Of a DNA stretch of 64,000 bases, positions 1-8,256 are shown one piece after another. This DNA is from Nematostella vectensis (taxonomy: Eukaryota > Cnidaria > Anthozoa > Actiniaria > Edwardsiidae): positions 2,420,001 to 2,484,000 of the forward strand of contig NC_064038.1 of the NCBI RefSeq assembly GCF_932526225.1, read 5' to 3'. The notes under the pieces are model-generated. The model worked only from the letters and a program-made list of their open reading frames with translations, was not told where the DNA came from and did no database searches. A program made the translations under genes and the position numbers. The stretch's first letter is position 1. Every line of letters starts with the position of its first letter.

Positions 1-2496
1 ACCACGGGCAATTTTAAGCTGAATTCCTCCTTCCCCCACTCCCCCACCCCAGAAAAAAAATTATAAAAGAAAACTAAAACTAAAACAAAACCAACAGAGA
101 CCCCCTCCAGCTATTTTCTCTTATTTTTTTGACAGCTATTTAAAGGGGCAGTGCCATGGTAAGTGCTTTCAATAGCTCTCTGAACCTGACACAATGAAAT
201 TTAGTAAACTCTAATACTGACTTATGAGCTTTTGGTACATGTGGGGGACTTAAATTCAAAGAAAATGACCACAAACTGTCAATAAACATAGTTTCTATAA
301 AATATTGCTTTCAATAAAATATTGCATATTATTTTAACAAGGTATTGACAGCTTTTAAAAAGTTCAACTATTTGTAGGCGATTAAAAGCCTACAATAAAC
401 ACTGACATGCGCAGTACCATGACGCTGTCCCTTTAAGTCTTTCATTGCCATAACGCCCTGAGACGCCTGTAAAATATAGGCCCAACTCCAAAACGTCAAA
501 AATGCAAACTAAACATCACCAGACCCGGATACTCATAGATTCATCCAAGGCATAGACGACCTGCAAAAGCGCATCTAAGCAATGTAATAGAATTGACTCT
601 TTTGTCAAAATATCAACCTTAATTGCTGACCAATTCGTAATAAAATGCTTAAACTTAGAAACATTTCTTACCAAAAAAGACACAAAATTCCGAACTACAA
701 ATAGAGACAAGCAAACACAGATCAAGTCACTAAAAGATACCTTTATTACGCTCCGTCAGGTCCCATTTTACAGCAATCAGTCACAATAATCAATGCTAGA
801 ACCTCCATTAGAAGCGAGTCACCATTGTTAGCCTATTTTGCATGCCTGCACTGCATCATGGGAGTCTTGGAAACACCTTGACAGACAGGCGGGCAATCTC
901 CTCCAACAGAATCATAACAGTTTTTTTTTATAAGTCTCATTGCCCCGAAGCCAAACAAAACATTTCCAGGTCCAAGGAACCCAGAATAAGCCTGAAAACA
1001 ATTTTCAGTCAACGGTAGCTTAGCTTAACTGGTAGTGTTGGACTTGAAATAGGGGGGGGGGGGGGGAGGTTTCTGTTTTCAGTCTGTTTTTCTTACAATG
1101 TTGCTCAAAAGTAACCAGGAGTGAAAGGGTTGAGGTGAAATACAGCTATACTTAGTCAGGGTAGACAGTATTGCGGATTTTTTCGATATTCTATGCGATT
1201 TTACAAACCTCTCCCCCTTACGTCTTTCATTGCATTTTTTATTTTTTTTTTAATGAATATTTAGGCCGGTGAATAGCTTAATAAGCTCTACAAAGAAAAA
1301 TAGAATCGCCAAATCGCACTTTTTTTATTTCTATTTATTTTTGCTTTTTGCATGATATTAAAAAAACGGTTCCTAAAAAAAACGTTTTTCTTTCTTCGCT
1401 TGTTTGATGTCCTGTACACGATAAAAGACAATGCGCCCGTGCGTTACGATGCCACGCGCCGACATAGCGAGCCCCCAAGGGACTCAAGACGCCCAAATAG
1501 ACCTGTATTTTTTTTCACCCTCTATCTCAGCGAGCTGTGCGTGGCGTAACCGTATTACAGGCCTGGGATCCTGGTTATTGTCCTCCCCATTAATGCGCGG
1601 GTCGGAATACCTTGCAAGAGTGTTGTACAGCATATTCGCCGGAAATATCGGTGCTTGGGGCCTTCGGGTTCTTTACAGCCTTCCGTAAAAGCCTTGTGCT
1701 GCCATACCGATTGGGTAATCCGTATGTATGGTTTCCGTTTTGTTTTTCAGGTCGGGTTCGATCCCATACCAATGGCATTTTTTTCTTTTTTAATAACAAA
1801 CATAATTTTGATTGTTATTTAGGAGGAACGAGACGAGTTCTACAACATACTATGAAAAGTATGTATTACTCATCTAAATTATACAAGTAAAAAAATCTAT
1901 TTAAAAAAATACTGTAAGTAATTAGGTAAATCCTAAAACATGTATAACATGTACAACACACTAAAAACTCCATGGCTATTGACTGTTTTCTACTCACATG
2001 TTTTTACAGTATATACAATTTCATTCTGGTACATCTTGTGGTCACTGTGCCATCTTCAGGGCCACACCCAAAGCACCTGTGCACCCCATCCACCTAAGGG
2101 TGTCGGCTGCACAGGTGTTCCTGATGAAGGAGGGTAAGGAGGGCAGGAAAAGGTTCTGCGACACCTTGCTTTTATGGACCCCTATGATTCCGTGTTGAGT
2201 GTGGCCCTTGTAGATGTTGACAGGTCAACCTCACAGCCACATGAAAGAAATGCCTAATATCTTATGCTTTACAGTGAGTGTTTTGCAGTCAAGTTGGTTT
2301 CTGTTAGTGGGTAAAAATTATTATAAATAATTGTAATCATGACTATGGTCACACTGTACATATAGAACTGTAAATGAATAGAAAAAAAGTATATATTTCC
2401 AGTCAAACTACAGAATTGCATGATAACCTTGAAAGTATTGAATAAAAGACTGCAAAACCAACATCTTTTGTACTAGTTGCTTAGTTGGTTGAATTG
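1..2496 (+). repeat. Array unit 1 (2496 bp, internal deletion)
   Basis: MITE core at 144-432. The unit is about 506 bp short: after the T-run near 1790 the sequence jumps directly to the block that in unit 2 begins about 4792, losing the right transposon terminus, the A-runs and the 9-bp hairpin. The G-run after the tRNA-like head is the longest in the window (15 G, about 1052-1066). The short hairpin before the T-run carries a G-to-A change. Confidence 0.95.
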
Positions 2497-2635
2497 ACCA
2501 CGGGCAATTTTAAGCTGAATTCCTCCTTCCCCCACTCCCCCACCACAGAAAAAAAATAATAAAAGAAAACTAAAACTAAAACAAAACCAACAGAGACCCC
2601 CTCCAGCTATTTTCTCTTATTTTTTTTACAGCTAT
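2497..2635. repeat. Pyrimidine tract and A-rich leader of the unit
   Basis: CCTCCTTCCCCCACTCCCCC is followed by an A-run, AAACTAAAACTAAAAC short repeats and a T-run just before the MITE. This low-complexity block opens every unit. One EcoRI site (GAATTC, 2518-2523) lies in it and is kept in the copies I checked. Nothing coding is seen. Confidence 0.8.
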
Positions 2636-2639
2636 TTAA

Positions 2640-2928
2640 AGGGGCAGTGCCATGGTAAGTGCTTTCAATAGCTCCCTGAACCTGACACAATGAAATTTAG
2701 TAAACTCTAATACTGACTTATGAGCTTTTGGTACATGTGGGGGACTTAAATTCAAAGAAAATGACCACAAACTGTCAATAAACATAGTTTCTATAAAATA
2801 TTGCTTTCAATAAAATATTGCATATTATTTTAACAAGGTATTGACAGCTTTTAAAAAGTTCAACTATTTGTAGGCGATTAAAAGCCTACAATAAACACTG
2901 ACATGCGCAGTACCATGACGCTGTCCCT
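2640..2928. mobile_element. 289-bp TTAA-flanked MITE (type copy, unit 2)
   Basis: The core is flanked by TTAA on both sides (2636-2639 and 2929-2932). The ends are imperfect inverted repeats: left AGGGGCAGTGCCATGGTA, right (reverse complement) AGGGACAGCGTCATGGTA, 15 of 18 matching. TTAA duplication is the hallmark of piggyBac-type insertion, though the terminal AGGG differs from the usual piggyBac CCC end, so the superfamily is uncertain. No transposase frame is present. The element occurs once in each of the 22 units and is exactly 289 bp every time; positions are given under each unit. It was therefore in the founding unit and is amplified with it. Confidence 0.75.
2869..2890. repeat. Perfect 7-bp hairpin inside the MITE
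   Basis: TGTAGGC, an 8-nt spacer, then GCCTACA. In unit 1 it lies at 373-394. Both arms are the same in nearly all copies; unit 17 reads TCTAGGC in the left arm (about 48407), breaking one pair. Confidence 0.75.
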
Positions 2929-3011
2929 TTAAGTCTTTCATTGCCATAACGCCCTGAGACGCCTGTAAAATATAGGCCCAACTCCAAAACGTCAAAAATG
3001 CAAACTAAACA

Positions 3012-3221
3012 TCACCAGACCCGGATACTCATAGATTCATCCAAGGCATAGACGACCTGCAAAAGCGCATCTAAGCAATGTAATAGAATTGACTCTTTTG
3101 TCAAAATATCAACCTTAATTGCTGACCAATTCGTAATAAAATGCTTAAACTTAGAAACATTTCTTACCAAAAAAGACACAAAATTCCGAACTACAAATAG
3201 AGACAAGCAAACACAGATCAA
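3012..3221 (-). other. Recurrent 69-codon frame, minus strand (doubtful coding)
   Basis: The frame starts MICVCLSLFVVRNFVS and ends ALDESMSIRVW. It is found in most units at the same place, for example 516-725, 8770-8979, 33799-34008 and 63759-63968. It resembles no family I recognise, has no signal peptide or clear domain, and is broken by single-base changes in units 11 and 13-15 and altered by A-run expansion in units 7-10. CTTTTGCAG and TCTGGTGATG on the minus strand could act as splice signals for a short exon inside it. I regard it as most probably non-coding. Confidence 0.2.
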
Positions 3222-3508
3222 GTCACTAATAGATACCTTTATTACGCTCCGTCAGGTCCCATTTTACAGCAATCAGTCACAATAATCAATGCTAGAACCT
3301 CCATTAGAAGCGAGTCACCATTGTTAGCCTATTTTGCATGCCTGCACTGCATCATGGGAGTCTTGGAAACACCTTGACAGACAGGCGGGCAATCTCCTCC
3401 AACAGAATCATAACAGTTTTTTTTATAAGTCTCATTGCCCCGAAGCCAAACAAAACATTTCTAGGTCCAAGGAACCCAGAATAAGCCTGAAAACAATTTT
3501 CAGTCAAC

Positions 3509-3545
3509 GGTAGCTTAGCTTAACTGGTAGTGTTGGACTTGAAAT
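3509..3545 (+). repeat. tRNA-like SINE head (A box plus anticodon arm)
   Basis: TAGCTTAACTGG (3516-3527) matches the RNA polymerase III A-box consensus TRGCNNAGYNGG at all but one position, and the following GTTGGACTTGAAAT matches the anticodon arm common in tRNA-derived SINEs and in Ser(TGA) tRNA. The match stops at the G-run; the expected T arm is not adjacent. It cannot fold into a whole tRNA. The block occurs in every unit that retains this part (unit 6 has lost it). Read as the 5' remnant of a tRNA-derived SINE. Confidence 0.5.
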
Positions 3546-3546
3546 A

Positions 3547-3556
3547 GGGGGGGGGG
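3547..3556 (+). repeat. Variable G-run
   Basis: A single uninterrupted G-run follows the tRNA-like head in each unit: 15 G in unit 1, 10 in units 2, 9 and 10, 7 in unit 4, 6 in units 7 and 8. It is unstable in length and can serve as a copy marker. Confidence 0.85.
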
Positions 3557-3589
3557 AGGTTTCTGTTTTCAGTCTGTTTTTCTTACAAT

Positions 3590-3623
3590 GTTGCTCAAAA
3601 GTAACCAGGAGTGAAAGGGTTGA
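3590..3623 (-). mobile_element. Transposon terminus, AAAGGGTTRA end
   Basis: On the minus strand the end reads TTCAACCCTTTCACTCCTGG and continues ACTTTTGAGC. In units 9 and 10 the same end keeps a perfect TTAA (24284-24287 and 27606-27609). It is related, in inverted orientation, to the TTAACCCCTCTCACTCCTG end at 4306. This is the right end of the proposed 2.6-kb TTAA element; it could also be a separate short fragment. Confidence 0.5.
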
Positions 3624-3896
3624 AGTGAAATACAGCTATACTTAGTCAGGGTAGACAGTATTGCGGATTTTTTCGATATTCTATGCGATTTTACAAACCT
3701 CTCCCCCTTACGTCTTTCATTGCATTTTTTATTTTTTTTTAATGAATATTTAGGCCGGTGAATAGCTTAATAAGCTCTACAAAGAAAAATAGAATCGCCA
3801 AATCGCACTTTTTTTATTTCTATTTATTTTTGCTTTTTGCATGATATTAAAAAAACGGTTCCTAAAAAAACGTTTTTCTTTCTTCGCTTGTTTGAT

Positions 3897-4262
3897 GTCC
3901 TGTACACGATAAAAGACAATGCGCCCGTGCGTTACGATGCCACGCGCCGGCATAGCGAGCCCCCAAGGGACTCAAGACGCCCAAATAGACCTGTATTTTT
4001 TTCACCCTCTATCTCAGCGAGCTGTGCGTGGTGTAACCGTATTACAGGCCTGGGATCCTGGTTATTGTCCTCCCCATTAATGCGCGGGTCGGAATACCTT
4101 GCAAGAGTGTTGTACAGCATATTCGCCGGAAATATCGGTGCTTGGGGCCTTCGGGTTCTTTACAGCCTTCCGTAAAAGCCTTGTGCTGCCATACCGATTG
4201 GGTAATCCGTATGTATGGTTTCCGTTTTGTTTTTCAGGTCGGGTTCGATCCCATGCCAATGG
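3897..4262. other. GC-richer conserved core of the unit
   Basis: This roughly 365-bp stretch stands out in base composition from the AT-rich remainder and changes little between copies. Two sequence classes alternate along the array: GGGTCGG (units 1-3, 5, 7, 8, 12, 16, 20) and GGGTTGG (most others). A BamHI site (GGATCC) lies in it in nearly all units; unit 3 has lost it. Overlapping open frames exist on both strands, which is expected by chance in such a block. It could be a structural RNA gene, but I recognise none. Confidence 0.5.
4242..4252 (+). promoter_or_regulatory. Box-B-like RNA polymerase III motif
   Basis: GGTTCGATCCC matches the box B consensus GGTTCGANTCC at all but one position and sits in AGGTCGGGTTCGATCCC, which resembles the T arm of tRNA-derived SINEs. 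A T-run begins about 13 bp downstream. There is no convincing A box at normal distance upstream; the nearest good one is the tRNA-like head about 715 bp away. Confidence 0.4.
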
Positions 4263-4280
4263 CATTTTTTCTTTTTTTTT
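4254..4280 (+). terminator. Short hairpin followed by T-runs
   Basis: ATGCC, a 3-nt loop AAT, GGCAT, then long T-runs. T-runs terminate RNA polymerase III. It follows the box-B-like motif directly and is present in nearly all units; unit 1 has one mismatch. Termination activity is inferred only. Confidence 0.35.
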
Positions 4281-4305
4281 TCTATTATTTTTTTTTTCGT
4301 AGAGC

Positions 4306-4340
4306 TTAACCCCTCTCACTCCTGCGTAGTTTTCGGAAAA
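4306..4340 (+). mobile_element. Transposon terminus, TTAACCCC end
   Basis: TTAA (4306-4309) is followed by CCCCTCTCACTCCTGCGTAG and TTTTCGG. It mirrors the AAAGGGTTRA end found upstream in the same unit, but the two ends point away from each other, so the element lying between them runs from this end into the next unit. It is absent from unit 1 because of the deletion there. Confidence 0.5.
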
Positions 4341-4387
4341 ATAAGAAGAAAAAAAAAAACAAGAAAAAAAAAAACAAAAAAAAAAAC
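4341..4387 (+). repeat. Interrupted A-runs
   Basis: Several A-runs separated by single G or C bases. Lengths differ between nearly all copies except the twins 14 and 15. In reverse these runs produce phenylalanine-rich false frames. Confidence 0.85.
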
Positions 4388-4542
4388 AGACCATCCAAAC
4401 AACCGTCTGACTTTGGGGAGAGGAGTGTTGACTGGCCCTCCCCCTCGTGAATTTTTCTCCGGATCTCCGGATCAATTCCGTAATGGCATCCATCGGAGTA
4501 TGGAAATGGACCTGGAGGATACAAGCCTGGTATACATCATAC

Positions 4543-4567
4543 ATCTAGCAAAATGAGCTTGCTAGAT
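4543..4567. repeat. Perfect 9-bp hairpin, 7-nt loop
   Basis: ATCTAGCAA, loop AATGAGC, TTGCTAGAT. Kept in almost every copy; unit 19 has one arm mismatch and unit 17 a loop change. Its role is unknown. Confidence 0.7.
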
Positions 4568-4990
4568 TTACTGATGTCAACATTAGAAGGGGGAGGGACA
4601 CTCTTTTCATACAGTACAGTATTGCAGTTGTTATCTATTATTGAATAAGTGGGTAACATGTCTTTGTTTATCAAACAAGGTCTATTTCTGAGACAAGCAA
4701 ATTCAAGGGAGAGCTGTTGAAATAACAGGGGAATGTTGAAGGAAAAACAATTATCTGATTAAAAAACTACTGTAGATTCCTTTGCACGAAGATAATAACA
4801 AACATAATTTTGATTGTTATTTAGGAGGAACGAGACGAGTTCTACAACATACTATGAAAAGTATGTATTACTCATCTAAATTATACAAGTAAAAAATTCT
4901 ATTTAAAAAAATACTGTAAGTAATTAGGTAAATCCTAAAACATGTATAACATGTACAACACACTAAAAACTCCATGGCTATTGACTGTTT
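4568..4990. other. AT-rich stretch with no recognised gene
   Basis: Nothing beyond small inverted repeats is seen here, such as CATACT...AGTATG near 4848 and the doubled palindrome ACATGTATAACATGT near 4940. Much of it is deleted in units 5 and 12 with no visible effect on the neighbouring copies. Confidence 0.6.
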
Positions 4991-5011
4991 TCTACTCACA
5001 TGTTTTTACAG

Positions 5012-5135
5012 TATATACAATTTCATTCTGGTACATCTTGTGGTCACTGTGCCATCTTCAGGGCCACACCCAAAGCACCTGTGCACCCCATCCACCTAAG
5101 GGTGTCGGCTGCACAGGTGTTCCTGATGAAGGAGG
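5012..5135 (+). other. Exon-like block with splice-like flanks
   Basis: TGTTTTTACAG precedes and AGGGTAAGG follows, giving a fair acceptor and a good donor around 124 nt. The block is open throughout in the frame that starts YIQFHSGTSCGHCAIFR and ends VFLMKE. The first difference among copies in this frame (GCC/GCT) is silent; another (CAG/AAG in units 3 and 6) is not. I do not recognise the protein. It may be a captured exon fragment or chance. Units 5 and 12 lack it. Confidence 0.25.
5076..5119. repeat. 10-bp perfect inverted repeat
   Basis: CACCTGTGCA at 5076-5085 is the exact reverse complement of TGCACAGGTG at 5110-5119. One arm is mismatched in units 3 and 6. Lies wholly in the exon-like block. 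Confidence 0.7.
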
Positions 5136-5442
5136 GTAAGGAGGGCAGGAAAAGGTTCTGCGACACCTTGCTTTTATGGACCCCTATGATTCCGAGTTGA
5201 GTGTGGCCCCTGTAGATGTTGACAGGTCAACCTCACAGCCACATGAAAGAAATGCCTAATATCTTATGCTTTACAGTGAGTGTTTTGCAGTCAAGTTGGT
5301 TTCTGTTAGTGGGTAAAAATTATTATAAATAACTGTAATCATGACTATGGTCACACTGTACATATAGAACTGTAAATGAATAGAAAAAAAGTATATATTT
5401 CCAGTCAAACTACAGAATTGCATGACAACCTTGAAAGTATTG

Positions 5443-5448
5443 AATAAA
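5443..5448 (+). promoter_or_regulatory. AATAAA polyadenylation-like signal
   Basis: AATAAA is followed within about 25-50 bp by T/GT-rich sequence (TCTTTTGTACTAGTTG), the arrangement expected of a polyadenylation site. It is kept near the end of each unit. Other AATAAA hexamers occur by chance in the AT-rich MITE, so usage is unproven. Confidence 0.3.
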
Positions 5449-5498
5449 AGACTGCAAAACCAACATCTTTTGTACTAGTTGCTTAGTTGGTTGAATTG

Positions 5499-8256
5499 AC
5501 CACGGGCAATTTTAAGCTGAATTCCTCCTTCCCCCACTCCCCCACCACAGAAAAAAAATAATAAAAGAAAACTAAAACTAAAACAAAACCAACAGAGACC
5601 CCCTCCAGCTATTTTCTCTTATTTTTTTTTGACAGCTATTTAAAGGGGCAGTGCCATGGTAAGTGCTTTCAATAGCTCTCTGAACCTGACACAATGAAAT
5701 TTAGTAAACTCTAATACTGACTTATGAGCTTTTGGTACATGTGGGGGACTTAAATTCAAAGAAAATGACCACAAACTGTCAATAAACATAGTTTCTATAA
5801 AATATTGCTTTCAATAAAATATTGCATATTATTTTAACAAGGTATTGACAGCTTTTAAAAAGTTCAACTATTTGTAGGCGATTAAAAGCCTACAATAAAC
5901 ACTGACATGCGCAGTACCATGACGCTGTCCCTTTAAGTCTTTCATTGCCATAACGCCCTGAGACGCCTGTAAAATATAGGCCCAACTCCAAAACGTCAAA
6001 AATGCAAACTAAACATCACCAGACCCGGATACTCATAGATTCATCCAAGGCATAGACGACCTGCAAAAGCGCATCTAAGCAATGTAATAGAATTGACTCT
6101 TTTGTCAAAATATCAACCTTAATTGCTGACCAATACGTAATAAAATGCTTAAACTTAGAAACATTTCTTACCAAAAAAGACACAAAATTCCGAACTACAA
6201 ATAGAGACGAGCAAACACAGATCAAGTCACCAATAGATACCTTTATTGCGCTCCGTCAGGTCCCATTTTACAGCAATCAGTCACAATAATCAATGCTAGA
6301 ACCTCCATTAGAAGCGAGTCACCATTGTTAGCCTATTTTGCATGCCTGCACTGCATCATGGGAGTCTTGGAAACACCTTGACAGACAGCCGGCCAATCTC
6401 CTCCAACAGAATCATAACAGTTTTTTTTATAAGTCTCATTGCCCCGAAGCCAAACAAAACATTTCCAGGTCCAAGGAACCCAGAATAAGCCTGAAAACAA
6501 TTTTCAGTCAAAGGTAGCTTAGCTTAACTGGTAGTGTTGGACTTGAAATATAGAATCGCCAAATCGCACTTTTTTTTATTTCTATTTATTTTTTGCTTTT
6601 TGCATGATATTAAAAAACGGTTCCTAAAAAAAAACGTTTTTCTTTCTTCGCTTGTTTGATGTCCTGTACACGATAAAAGACAATGCGCCCGTGCGTTACG
6701 ATGCCACGCGCCGACATAGCGAGCCCCCAAGGGACTCAAGACGCCCAAATAGACCTGTATTTTTTTTAACCCTCTATCTCAGCGAGCTGTGCGTGGCGTA
6801 ACCGTATTACAGTCCTGAGATCCTGGTTATTGTCCTCCCCATTAATGCGCGGGTCGGAATACCTTGCAAGAGTGTTGTACAGCATATTCGCCGGAAATAT
6901 CGGTGCTTGGGGCCTTCGGGTTCTTTACAGCCTTCCGTAAAAGCCTTGTGCTGCCATACCGATTGGGTAATCCGTATGTTTGGTTTCCGTTTTGTTTTTC
7001 AGGTCGGGTTCGATCCCATGCCAATGGCATTTTTTTCTTTTTTTTTTCTATTATTTTTTTTTTTTTCGTAGAGCTTAACCCCTCTCACTCCTGCGTAGTT
7101 TTCGGAAAAATAAGAAGAAAAAAAACAAGAAAAAAAAAACAAAAACAGACCATCCAAACAACCGTCTGACTTTGGGGAGAGGAGTGTTGACTGGCCCTCC
7201 CCCTCGTGAATTTTTCTCCGGATCTCCGGATCAATTCCGTAATGGCATCCATCGGAGTATGGAAATGGACCTGGAGGATACAAGCCTGGTATACATCATA
7301 CATCTAGCAAAATGAGCTTGCTAGATTTACTGATGTCAACATTAGAAGGGGGAGGGACACTTTTTTCATACAGTACAATATTGCAGTTGTTACCTATTAT
7401 TGAATAAGTGGGTAACATGTCTTTGTTTATCAAACAAGGTCTATTTCTGAGACAAGCAAATTCAAGGGAGAGCTGTTGAAATAACAGGGGAATGTTGAAG
7501 GAAAAACAATTATCTGATTAAAAAACTACAGTAGATTCCTTTGCACAAAGATAAGAACAAACAGAATTTTGATTGTTATTTAGGAGGAACGAGACGAGTT
7601 CTACAACATACTATGAAAAGTATGTATTACTCATCTAAATTATACAAGTAAAAAATTCTATTTAAAAAATACTGTAAGTAATTAGGTAAATCCTAAAACA
7701 TGTATAACATGTACAACACACTAAAAACTCCATGGCTATTGACTGTTTTCTACTCACATGTTTTTACAGTATATACAATTTCATTCTGGTACATCTTGTG
7801 GTCACTGTGCCATCTTCAGGGCTACACCCAAAGCACCTGTGCACCCCATCCACCTAAGGGTGTCGGCTGCAAAGGTGTTCCTGATGAAGGAGGGTAAGGA
7901 GGGCAGGAAAAGGTTCTGCGACACCTTGCTTTTATGGACCCCTATGATTCCGAGTTGAGTGTGGCCCCTGTAGATGTTGACAGGTCAACCTCACAGCAAC
8001 ATGAAAGAAATGCCTAATATCTTATGCTTTACAGTGAGTGTTTTGCAGTCAAGTTGGTTTCTGTTAGTGGGTAAAAATTATTATAAATAATTGTAATCAT
8101 GACTATGGTCACACTGTACATATAGAACTGTAAATGAATAGAAAAAAAGTATATATTTCCAGTCAAACTACAGAATTGCATGATAACCTTGAAAGTGTTG
8201 AATAAAAGACTGCAAAACCAACATCTTTTGTACTAGTTGCTTAGTTGGTTGAATTG
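5499..8256 (+). repeat. Array unit 3 (2758 bp, internal deletion)
   Basis: MITE core at 5644-5932. About 242 bp are missing at 6550/6551, where the tRNA-like head runs straight into TAGAATCGCC; the G-run, the AAAGGGTTRA transposon end and the left arm of the 538-bp element are lost. A C-to-A change after the T-run near 6768 puts a stop in the otherwise widespread 85-codon frame. Shares the GCAAAGGTG variant in the exon-like block with unit 6. Confidence 0.95.

Larger units (their letters stand above)
3771..4308. mobile_element. 538-bp inverted-repeat element with GC-rich core
   Basis: TAAGCTCTAC at 3771-3780 is the exact reverse complement of GTAGAGCTTA at 4299-4308, and the similarity continues inward (AAAGAAAAATAGAA against an A-rich tract ending in ATAGAA). 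TTAA lies just outside or overlapping both ends (3768-3771 and 4306-4309). The interior has no transposase; it contains an AAAAACG...CGTTTTT inverted repeat, a GC-richer core, a box-B-like motif and T-runs. It looks like a second MITE nested in the unit. In unit 9 it spans 24435-24975. Confidence 0.6.
2497..5498 (+). repeat. Array unit 2 (3002 bp, type copy)
   Basis: This is the copy used for the internal map. It lacks the 323-bp module and has no large deletion. MITE core at 2640-2928. The T-run near 4000 is one T shorter than in most units, so the 85-codon plus-strand frame seen elsewhere is joined here to a different upstream frame (3837-4175). Confidence 0.95.

Noticed and set aside
3509-3545. 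A functional tRNA gene
   Set aside because: The T arm and acceptor stem do not follow; the D stem pairs poorly and the sequence runs into a G-run.
4035-4046. GTAATACGGTTA on the minus strand, a 12-mer that also occurs in common cloning vectors
   Set aside because: The match does not extend in either direction and is present in nearly every unit, so it is coincidence and not vector contamination.
4077-4544. Long frames rich in phenylalanine or lysine over the T-run and A-run region, up to about 155 codons
   Set aside because: They arise from translating homopolymers, differ in frame and length in each unit, and have no domain.
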